Source: PHAA01 sp022706565
Lineage (GTDB): Bacteria; Bacillota; Syntrophomonadia; Syntrophomonadales; Syntrophomonadaceae
Reading direction: 5' to 3'
Length of the DNA: 64,000 bases
Assembly (NCBI GenBank): GCA_040769385.1
Contig: JAXGLD010000002.1
Span: 496,001-560,000, forward strand
Shown here: piece after piece, positions 8,043 through 15,128 of the stretch
How the letters are laid out: the number at the start of each line of letters is the position of its first letter
How positions within the stretch are numbered: the first letter of the stretch is position 1
Notes under the pieces: generated by a model
Databases searched by the model: none
Told to the model about the DNA's origin: nothing
Seen by the model: the letters and a program-made list of their open reading frames with translations, nothing else
Made by a program: the position numbers and the translations under genes

Positions 8043-8166
8043 GGTTTTTGACTGCCTAGAGCGGGCACAGTATCCCTATTGGCAATAAACTACGATCAAT
8101 GCTGGATGGCTTGGTCATAATACCTCGTCATCACATATAAGTTAAATGGGTTTCTAGTTCACAACG

Positions 8167-8191
8167 ATATATGATCTCTCCCATCATATAT
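8167..8191. repeat. Perfect AT-rich inverted repeat
   Basis: ATATATGAT (8167-8175) and ATCATATAT (8183-8191) around a 7-base spacer CTCTCCC. Possible operator; no function assigned. Confidence 0.5.
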
Positions 8192-8215
8192 ACCAGGATT
8201 CATGTTCAAGCCAAA

Positions 8216-8239
8216 AGGCCTCCCCAGTGTGGGAGGTCT
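8216..8239 (+). terminator. GC-rich hairpin after alcohol dehydrogenase
   Basis: Nine-pair stem (AGGCCTCCC with GGGAGGTCT, one G-U) and a 6-base loop. The U-tract is poor (TCTGGCGTTT), so it is a weak or mRNA-stabilising structure, 174 bp past the stop. Confidence 0.4.
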
Positions 8240-8504
8240 TCTGGCGTTTGGGCAGACACCTTCCCTCTAATCAGTTTAGACCAGCAGCATGCGATCATTG
8301 CACAATTCTCGGCCCCGAGCACTTTTTTTCATTACCACGCACATCAGATTCTTGTTCAGAGGGAACATTTTCTGAGAACTAATAAAAGGTCCAGAACATT
8401 GACATTAGGAAGAAGTGACTGCAGTTCGTCAGGGATGATGTCGTGGTATAATTCGTCAAAGAGAATGTATTTTCCACAAAACGAAAAAGGAGGGAAATAT
8501 CTAA

Positions 8505-8984
8505 ATGGGATGGAGTATTTCACGCTTCAGCGGTGAAGAGATTCTGGAGATAGCGCTGCAGATGGAGGAGTCGGGTAAACTCTTTTATGAAAAAGCCCTG
8601 CCCTATGCCGAGAGCGCTGCTTTAAAAGAAATGTTGATCTATTTGGCGGAAGAGGAAACGAAACACTTGGAGGCTTTCCGCAAACTGGGAGAGCAATTGA
8701 GCTATTATTTTGCCCCCAACGAACGCTATGTAGGGGAATATGGCGACTATGTGAAATCACTGGTTAACAGTCATATTTTCAAAATATCCGAAGCAGAGGA
8801 TTTGGTAAAGGCGATAAAAAACGATCGGGACATTCTTCAGTTTGCCCTACGGTTCGAAAAAGACTCCATCGGGATCTTCCAGGAGTTCAAAAATGTGGCC
8901 AATAAGGCCGGGGCAGATCTGATTGAACAATTGATCGATGAAGAAAAGAAACATATCCGTAAGATAGCTGCTTTGTTCCCATAG
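8505..8984 (+). CDS. Rubrerythrin-like ferritin-superfamily protein
   Basis: A 159-residue four-helix di-iron protein. Ligand motifs are visible: Glu about 22 in helix 1, EETKH (about 50-54), a Glu in RFEKDS and EEKKH (about 146-150). It lacks the C-terminal rubredoxin domain of classical rubrerythrin. Family members reduce peroxide in anaerobes or handle iron; peroxide or oxygen defence is inferred. AAAGGAGGG precedes ATG 8505. The CydB-like gene follows 224 bp downstream on the same strand, suggesting a shared oxygen-response theme but not a tight operon. Confidence 0.82.
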   Translation: MGWSISRFSGEEILEIALQMEESGKLFYEKALPYAESAALKEMLIYLAEEETKHLEAFRKLGEQLSYYFAPNERYVGEYGDYVKSLVNSHIFKISEAEDLVKAIKNDRDILQFALRFEKDSIGIFQEFKNVANKAGADLIEQLIDEEKKHIRKIAALFP

Positions 8985-9208
8985 GAGCAAAAGATTGGTC
9001 CTACTGCTTTTCTACCAATGCCAAGCAGAAAATATGTAAGCAGAATAGATGGTTGGAGACCACTGGAAAGCACCTTGGTGTTTCTTTGAATGATGAAGAG
9101 CATCTGTTAAAATGTACATAAATTTGGGCTCCGGAAGGATCGGTGGGGGCTGCCGGCTGGTAACGGCTGGCCCTGTGTTGAATCGGATATAAAAGAGGAG
9201 GTTCGAGC

Positions 9209-10183
9209 TTGGGAATCAACGGGTTCTGGTTTATCATGATCGGAGTAGCATTGGTAGGTTACTTGTACCAGACGGCGCACCATTTTGGGGTCGGTGTACT
9301 TGTAGGTGGAATCGGCGCGGATGCGGAAGGACAGTCACAAGTTATCCGTACCATTGGACCAGTTTGGGGTCTGGAGGAAATATGGCTGCTGGCCGCGGGC
9401 GCGAGCATCTGGTATGCCTTTCCCGGTTGGTGGCACCTGCTGACAGCGGCTTTCGGCAATGTGCTGTGGATGATTCTGATTCTCTTGCTGGTGCGGGCAG
9501 CGGCAGTCAATATTATGCGCAGTGTGGGCCCCAGCCCTCTGTTCACCGCCTTAAAATACCTACTATTCTTGTGCAGTCTGTTGCTCCCAGCTTTATTGGG
9601 ACTGGTGTTGGCCAATCTAATCACCGGGCTGCCCATTGACGGGCAGCCAAGCTTCAACGGCGGTCTGGCTGATCTCCTATCGGCTCCAGCCATCTCCGCC
9701 AGCTTTCTGGCGGTGGCCTTCTGCGTCTACCATGGCGCGGTGCATCTTACTTCCAAACTGGACGAGCCATTGTGGCGCTACGCCTACCAAAGGGCTTTCC
9801 TATGGGGCCGTATCACCCTGGTGCTGGCTGGGATAGGTACGGTAACTGCTGTCTACGGCACCGATATCTTTGACCGTTTTTGGATTTCGCTACTGCTTCT
9901 AATAGCCTTAATGAGCATTGTGCTGTCTTCCTACCTGCTGGGGCAATCCTATAACCGCCGGGCTTTTTCCTGTAATGGTGCCACCATCTTCCTAGGCATC
10001 GGTGCCGTGTGGGCAGCTTTGTATCCCCGCCTGATGGTGTCGAGCCTTGACCCTGCCTTTAGTCTCACTCTCACCAATGTAGCCATCAATCCCGGCAACC
10101 GGGTCTTCGGCCTGATAGCTCTGGCCCTGCTGTTAGTCGGATTAGCGGCCTGGAAGCGCCGCTCTTCCCAAGCTGGGTTTTAG
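9209..10183 (+). CDS. CydB-like cytochrome bd oxidase subunit II homologue, orphan
   Basis: A 324-residue membrane protein with about eight hydrophobic segments. Near the N-terminus, FWFIMIGVALVGYLYQTAHHFGVGVL and TIGPVWGLEEIWLLAAGA correspond to the CydB landmarks GxxxLDGFDLGVG and GPVWDGNEVWL, so the family is clear, but the GFDLG-type loop is altered to AHHFG. Start TTG at 9209 follows GAGGAGG. Cytochrome bd subunit II supports quinol oxidation only with the haem-binding subunit CydA; no cydA or cydCD is in the window. It may work with a distant CydA-like partner or have another role. Confidence 0.75.
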   Translation: MGINGFWFIMIGVALVGYLYQTAHHFGVGVLVGGIGADAEGQSQVIRTIGPVWGLEEIWLLAAGASIWYAFPGWWHLLTAAFGNVLWMILILLLVRAAAVNIMRSVGPSPLFTALKYLLFLCSLLLPALLGLVLANLITGLPIDGQPSFNGGLADLLSAPAISASFLAVAFCVYHGAVHLTSKLDEPLWRYAYQRAFLWGRITLVLAGIGTVTAVYGTDIFDRFWISLLLLIALMSIVLSSYLLGQSYNRRAFSCNGATIFLGIGAVWAALYPRLMVSSLDPAFSLTLTNVAINPGNRVFGLIALALLLVGLAAWKRRSSQAGF

Positions 10184-10325
10184 AGGCATCATCCGAAAGC
10201 CCTAATGCCAGCCAAAGGCACCGGCATGCGGGCAATTGGATTACTCACCTGTTTATGTTCAAGACCAGCTGGTACCGGCTGAAAGATATGAGAGTGCGGG
10301 GCCTTACCTCTGTATCTGGGTGATC

Positions 10326-11294
10326 TTAACATTTCAGGCAGCGTTCTTTTCTGCCTATCTGGACAGCCGCCGGGAGTATCGTCCCGCCGGTACCATTGCA
10401 CTTGCGACAGGCGGCTATGAAGTCCTTGGCCAGCACCCGCCGCAACCCTTCCTGAAACTCGCGCGGATCGTGCCGGTCCCTGAATGGCACGCTATCGGAG
10501 GAATCGGGGGGAAACTGTCCCAGCCGCTGGCCATGGCCGGAACGAGGACAAACATGAAAGGCTCCGTCGAACAAGTTGTGACAGATCTTTATTGCACAAG
10601 CAGCAAAGCGTTCCTTGAGGACCTGGGGGCTGTCGTTCAGCCCGGGATCGAATCCGCCCATGTCCCTCCAGTCACTCTCGGTAACAGTATAATGGGCTCT
10701 TCTCTGCTTCAAGGCAGCTCGCAGTTCCTCAGTACAGCGGGATAGTCCGTCCGGATATTTGCTGATGGTCAGATAAACCTTGGGATGACTGACCAGGTCC
10801 ATTACCCCTGGGGCCGGCATGATGGTGGCATTGGTAAATATATGTACTATGTTTACCTTGGGTTGTTGGATAAGGTGGTTCAGTATGGTGGCCAGTCCAG
10901 GGTGCAGAAAAGGTTCACCGCCCATTACCACGATACGGTAGACCCGATCCACATTGCCCAGGAAGTCGTCGATATCCCGGAGCAATTGGCCGGTATCAAG
11001 GTCGGAAGGCTTTTCATAGTAAGGGATTAGGTTGCAGCAGTCCCGACACCGCAAGGTGCAGCGGGTAGTAATAGGTATCTCTACCCGCAGCAGTTCGAAT
11101 TGTCCGCTTAGTTGGCGATAAGCTGTGGTAAGTACCGCCGGGAGCAGCAAAAGGAGGCGCAAGGCCCATCGCTGGATAGGTGGGCGGATCGCCAGGTAGT
11201 ACCGGTAATATATGTTGTCATTGTACCACGGTCCCCACAAGGAGGAGACACGCTGGATCAGGTTGCCCTTCATCACCTTTACACCCCGCCACAT
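10326..11294 (-). CDS. Radical SAM protein with hydrophobic N-terminus
   Basis: A 322-residue radical SAM protein. The cluster motif is CTLRCRDC (CxxxCxxC, about residues 79-86), with GGEPFLHPG as the SAM-binding GGE block. The N-terminus holds a hydrophobic stretch, WALRLLLLLPAVLT, about residues 43-56, which could anchor it to the membrane. Cysteines in the second half (CAIKIC, HVCPRSGHG, CRKC, CLKC) suggest auxiliary iron-sulfur binding of the SPASM/twitch kind. It starts 9 bp after the upstream radical SAM gene, so both are in one operon behind a GT4 glycosyltransferase. Substrate unknown. A second in-frame ATG is 21 bp downstream. Confidence 0.8.
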   Translation of the reverse strand: MWRGVKVMKGNLIQRVSSLWGPWYNDNIYYRYYLAIRPPIQRWALRLLLLLPAVLTTAYRQLSGQFELLRVEIPITTRCTLRCRDCCNLIPYYEKPSDLDTGQLLRDIDDFLGNVDRVYRIVVMGGEPFLHPGLATILNHLIQQPKVNIVHIFTNATIMPAPGVMDLVSHPKVYLTISKYPDGLSRCTEELRAALKQRRAHYTVTESDWRDMGGFDPGLNDSPQVLKERFAACAIKICHNLFDGAFHVCPRSGHGQRLGQFPPDSSDSVPFRDRHDPREFQEGLRRVLAKDFIAACRKCNGTGGTILPAAVQIGRKERCLKC

Positions 11295-11303
11295 CTCGAT
11301 TTC

Positions 11304-12395
11304 CTAGTTTTGAGAATGGACCGGTGTGAGTATGGTACAGTCGAAATAGGCGTTCTTGAAGTCGGGTTCGCGGCAAATGCACTCCCGGCAAAAGGGGAAG
11401 GCATCCGGATCCTTCTTTATTGCCCGGCGGAACTTGCGGGCTTTTTCAGAGTTCCAGATCTGTTTGAAATCATCGATGGTACTAATGTGGGCCAAATCGG
11501 TGCGTCTTTTGGCATCCAGGCTGCACAGCCCAATATGTCCGCTTGACGACAAGGCTGGAAATCCCCAGAAGGCCACGCATTTGTAGGGATAATCGCCATA
11601 ATGTGATTCGATGATGTAATCCTTGTTCTTGGGCAGCATGCTCTCGTCGCCGCTCAACCCGCCCATACCGATGTCCACCTTCTTATAGGAGACCACATCC
11701 ACCCCCAGGTTCTGAGCTAAATTGAGAAATTCGTCCTTTTGGTCCTCGTTGAAGGGATTTATCACCATGCGCATATGCAATCGAGGGGTGGTGACGCCCT
11801 GTTCCCGTTTGATCCGAACCAGATTGCGGATACCAGCCAGGACGACCTCCAGATTGCCACCGGGTCGGAAGCGATCGTATACCTCCTGGGTGGTACCGTC
11901 TACGGCCAGGATCAATTCATTCAAACCGCTGTTCACCAATCTGGCCACCTGTTGGTCATCGTTTAGGAAATGGGCATTAGTGCTGGTAATGACTACAATG
12001 TCCTTGCTGCGGGCATAGGCAATCATCTCAGGCAACTGGGGGTGCAGGCAAGGTTCGCCCCAACTCCACATTTGAATGAATGTAATATACTCCCCGATCA
12101 GGTCTATAGTCTTCTGAAAATCCTCCATCCGCAGGATGGCCGGAGAACACATCTTATGGTTCTGCCCCGCCGGGCAGGTAAGGCAATTTAGATTGCAAAC
12201 GCTGGCCGGTTCAACCACCAGACTGTAGGGTATTCCCAGGGTTGACTCCAACCGCAGTTTTTTGCTTATCAATTGCAGGATCAGGTTGAATCGAGCCCGG
12301 TAGGACAGGTTAGGGCGGGTGAACAACACCCCGTCCGAGTAAAAAGACCAGGTTCCTTGGCTGACCAGCTTGGCAAGCCGGGTCAAAGCATTCAT
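11304..12395 (-). CDS. Radical SAM/SPASM-type protein
   Basis: A 363-residue radical SAM enzyme. The CNLNCLTC motif (CxxxCxxC) is at about residues 67-74, WSWGEPCLHP is the GE block and LILAVDGTTQEVYDRFRPG a typical later strand. A C-terminal SPASM-like Cys set is visible (YKCVAFWG, GLCSLD, FCRECICRE). SPASM proteins of this kind are frequently encoded with glycosyltransferases; their chemistry on sugars or peptides is mostly unassigned. The start overlaps the stop of the GT4 gene by 4 bp (ATGA), implying coupled translation. Confidence 0.85.
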   Translation of the reverse strand: MNALTRLAKLVSQGTWSFYSDGVLFTRPNLSYRARFNLILQLISKKLRLESTLGIPYSLVVEPASVCNLNCLTCPAGQNHKMCSPAILRMEDFQKTIDLIGEYITFIQMWSWGEPCLHPQLPEMIAYARSKDIVVITSTNAHFLNDDQQVARLVNSGLNELILAVDGTTQEVYDRFRPGGNLEVVLAGIRNLVRIKREQGVTTPRLHMRMVINPFNEDQKDEFLNLAQNLGVDVVSYKKVDIGMGGLSGDESMLPKNKDYIIESHYGDYPYKCVAFWGFPALSSSGHIGLCSLDAKRRTDLAHISTIDDFKQIWNSEKARKFRRAIKKDPDAFPFCRECICREPDFKNAYFDCTILTPVHSQN

Positions 12396-13840
12396 GGTTG
12401 GACTGCCTCCTCAAGTACTGATTCATAAATTCTATGATAACATGCAAACTCCCCCTCAATGGTATTTATTCTGAAGCTATCGGGGGATGGCAGGCGGAAG
12501 TCCAGGGCTATGGCCTGACGAAGACAGCGTTGCAGATCCTGGCTGTCGCCAGGGACAAACAGCAGTCCGTTGATACCATCACGGATGAGTTCCGGCATAG
12601 CCCCGATTCGTGAGGCTATGACCAATTTGCCCATCAACAACGCTTCATGAATTACAAAATTATAGGTCTCGGGCCAGATGGAGGGGACCACTACTGCCTG
12701 GTTAGCATCATATGCCTGTCTCATCTGGTCATAAGGTACTTTGCCGTGCAGCCGGATGTTTTTGTTCCCCTGTATCAGCTGGCGCAGATGCCGCAGATAG
12801 GACTCCGGGCCTGATCCATAAATATTCAGGGTATAATCCCGGGGCATGTCCCGGAAGGCTTCAATCAAGATATGTACTCCTTTGATGGGGGTCACATTGC
12901 CGAAGTAGGCAAAATCTGTGACCCGGACCCGCGGCGGCTGGGTTCCCGAACTATGTGGACCAAACTCACGGGATATACCGTGATTGATTACCTGAAGACG
13001 AACGCCGGAGAATTCCCTGACCACCGTCCTCTGTACAAACTGCGAAGGACAGGTGAGAAAGACCGCCTTCAGCAACAATTCCTTCATTCTCCGCTGGCGG
13101 GCTGCCGCATCCGGTATTTCCAGGCAAGCACATATCTGGCGGCAGCGGGCCCCTCCCTGGCAACCCCCACATATAACTCCTTTCTTATCGATTAATATAT
13201 CGAAATGGCACATACAAAAAAAGCTGGTAAAGGTAATCCCATAAGGCACTCCTAATCGATGACAAGCGGACAAGAAGGAAGTAACCTTTTGCAGATAGGC
13301 GGCATGCACAATGTCAGGGCGCTCCCGTTTGAACAGGAACCGGACAAATTCATCTACATCAGGGTCCTCAGTTAAGATGTCATGGACGATGCCCCGCGGC
13401 GCCCGGCGATGCCGGTATTCGATGACATCCAATCCGTCCACCCGGTACTCATGGTACAATATGTTTCCCACCCGGTGGCTAAAATGGCGGCGTTTATCGA
13501 GGGCATTGTATGTCACCACCAAAACCTGGTGACCAACCTGTTGGGCCTGCCGGGCCATATTGTACACGAAACGTTCCGTGCCCCCCTGGCTGAATGGATA
13601 GAAGCAGTGGATCAGGTACCAGATGGTTCTGGGTTTGTTCCCGGCGACGCAAGGATCCGGGACGGGAGTGGCGGGTACGTCTTGATTATCCTGGGTGACC
13701 TCAAAACCGAGTCCTAGGGAGTTGACTGGCTGATAGAATCGGACAGGATTAATGAAGTATAGCTCGTGCAGTTTGACCAAGAGCGTCCAAGGATTATACA
13801 GTTCGAGGGCAGCTATCGCCTTATGGATAGAATTATTCAT
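12392..13840 (-). CDS. GT4-family glycosyltransferase
   Basis: A 482-residue GT-B fold enzyme. The acceptor half has GGTERFVYNMARQAQQVGHQV (about 86-106). The donor half has YFGNVTPIKGVHILIEAF and the EX7E motif PETYNFVIHEALLMG with GAMPELIRDGINGLL. Between the halves is a Cys-rich insert (FCMCHFD, ICGGCQGGARCRQICAC) seen in some GT4 proteins and probably binding zinc. The first 70 residues are unusual. It likely moves a hexose from a nucleotide sugar to a cell-surface or secondary-metabolite acceptor. First gene of the minus-strand operon with two radical SAM genes. Confidence 0.87.
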   Translation of the reverse strand: MNNSIHKAIAALELYNPWTLLVKLHELYFINPVRFYQPVNSLGLGFEVTQDNQDVPATPVPDPCVAGNKPRTIWYLIHCFYPFSQGGTERFVYNMARQAQQVGHQVLVVTYNALDKRRHFSHRVGNILYHEYRVDGLDVIEYRHRRAPRGIVHDILTEDPDVDEFVRFLFKRERPDIVHAAYLQKVTSFLSACHRLGVPYGITFTSFFCMCHFDILIDKKGVICGGCQGGARCRQICACLEIPDAAARQRRMKELLLKAVFLTCPSQFVQRTVVREFSGVRLQVINHGISREFGPHSSGTQPPRVRVTDFAYFGNVTPIKGVHILIEAFRDMPRDYTLNIYGSGPESYLRHLRQLIQGNKNIRLHGKVPYDQMRQAYDANQAVVVPSIWPETYNFVIHEALLMGKLVIASRIGAMPELIRDGINGLLFVPGDSQDLQRCLRQAIALDFRLPSPDSFRINTIEGEFACYHRIYESVLEEAVQP

Positions 13841-14017
13841 AATTCGCCTTCATTCTTCTCGACCCTTATTGCGGCGGAGATTTGTTCGCCATACGGAACA
13901 ATCCATCCTAGCTTGATTTAAGGATGCCTTTTCTAGATTATACAAAAACCATTGTCCAAACTTGATTGTCGAATTATTATATATTATGACTTATACAATA
14001 CCTCCGGGGGAATACAT
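13841..14017. promoter_or_regulatory. Divergent promoter region between glycosyltransferase operons
   Basis: 177-bp divergent spacer. On plus, TTGATT (13913-13918) and GATTAT (13936-13941) are 17 bp apart and could be a sigma-A promoter for the GT2/A-T-TE/DASS operon. The shared spacer is one reason to treat both operons as one locus. Confidence 0.4.
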
Positions 14018-15052
14018 TTGAATACATTGGTCAGCGTCATCATTCCCGTATACAAAGTGGAAAAATACCTGCGTCGCTGCCTGGACACGGTCGTGACCCA
14101 GACCTATACGAACCTGGATATCATTATTGTCAATGACGGCTCACCGGACCACAGCCAGGCCATCATCGATGAATATGCCTCACGGGATGATAGGATAAGA
14201 ACCTGGGTACAGGAAAACCGAACCCTGGGGATGGCCCGTAATGTCGGACTGGATATGGCCCAGGGAGATTACCTGGTGTTTGTCGATTCAGATGATTATC
14301 TGGAGCCGGAGGCCATCGCGCTGATGCTGGATAACGCGCTGAGCACAGGGGCAGACATCGTGGTGGCCAATAACAAGATTTCGGCCGATACAGTCCGCTG
14401 CGACAGACCGATAGGCGATGGGATCTTAACCCTGGATGAGACCCGCGATCCCGCTTGGCGTTTCGACTACTTCATCGCCCCAGCTTATGGAATCACGGTT
14501 TGGGCCAAGTTATACCGCCATAACTTTGTCAAAGAAGCAGGGGTCAGATTCGAGTCCAACCATCGCATTTCCGGTGAGGATATCTTGTTTAATCTGCTGC
14601 TTTTCGCCCATAGCCCCAAGCTCTCCTTACTCAACCAGTATGTATACGTTTATTGCATGAACGAAAATTCTATAACCCATTCCTACCGGCCTCTTTTGGC
14701 ACAAAGGTATTTGGCCTTATTGGATATTTATCGTGAGAAACTGGTCCAATTGGGGGAGCTGGAGGAGTTCCGTGACCTGATGGCCTTCCTGGTTTTGCGG
14801 TTCATAAGCACCTGCTGCCACAATGAATATATTTACTCGCCCCACCGTTACCAGGCCATTAAAGCTCAGCTGGATGAGCTGATGAGTTCTGATATCGTGC
14901 GGCCAGCGCTTCGGGAGATCGCCAGGGGAGACCATATTAAATCCATAAGCACCAGGAATCAAGCCTATACCCGGTTGCAAGCCAGTCTGCTCGGGCATGG
15001 CATGATTGGTTTGGTAGCTCGCCTGCGCATGCTGAGGCTCAGTTTCATGTAA
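14018..15052 (+). CDS. GT2-family glycosyltransferase
   Basis: A 344-residue GT-A enzyme. The N-terminus TLVSVIIPVYKVEKYLRRCLD, the NDGSPD block and the DxD-like metal site VDSDDYLEPE identify family 2. The C-terminal third is a helical tail without clear membrane spans. I start it at TTG 14018, placed 7 bp after GGGGG and leading straight into the first strand; a TTG at 13952 would add 22 unlikely residues. It heads the plus-strand operon with the A-T-TE protein and the transporter. Donor and acceptor are unknown. Confidence 0.85.
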   Translation: MNTLVSVIIPVYKVEKYLRRCLDTVVTQTYTNLDIIIVNDGSPDHSQAIIDEYASRDDRIRTWVQENRTLGMARNVGLDMAQGDYLVFVDSDDYLEPEAIALMLDNALSTGADIVVANNKISADTVRCDRPIGDGILTLDETRDPAWRFDYFIAPAYGITVWAKLYRHNFVKEAGVRFESNHRISGEDILFNLLLFAHSPKLSLLNQYVYVYCMNENSITHSYRPLLAQRYLALLDIYREKLVQLGELEEFRDLMAFLVLRFISTCCHNEYIYSPHRYQAIKAQLDELMSSDIVRPALREIARGDHIKSISTRNQAYTRLQASLLGHGMIGLVARLRMLRLSFM

Positions 15053-15128
15053 CACCATTCTTTTGCAGTAGTTCAGAGACACCATGCAATACAATCCAAG
15101 CTCATGCCTATTAGGAGGACAACCTGAG

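Larger units (their letters stand above)
8043..8504. other. Intergenic region with two inverted repeats
   Basis: No supported gene. It contains a perfect 9-bp inverted repeat (8167-8191), a GC-rich hairpin that may end the dehydrogenase transcript (8216-8239), and a TATAAT at 8447-8452, 53 bp before the rubrerythrin-like start. An open frame that begins at 8171 has no ribosome site and overlaps the next gene. Confidence 0.5.

Noticed and set aside
8171..8536. 121-codon plus frame before the rubrerythrin-like gene
   Set aside because: Runs through hairpins, lacks a ribosome site and overlaps the start of the next gene.
13952..14017. Upstream TTG start for the GT2 glycosyltransferase
   Set aside because: No ribosome site and the added 22 residues do not match the family start; TTG 14018 has a well placed GGGGG.
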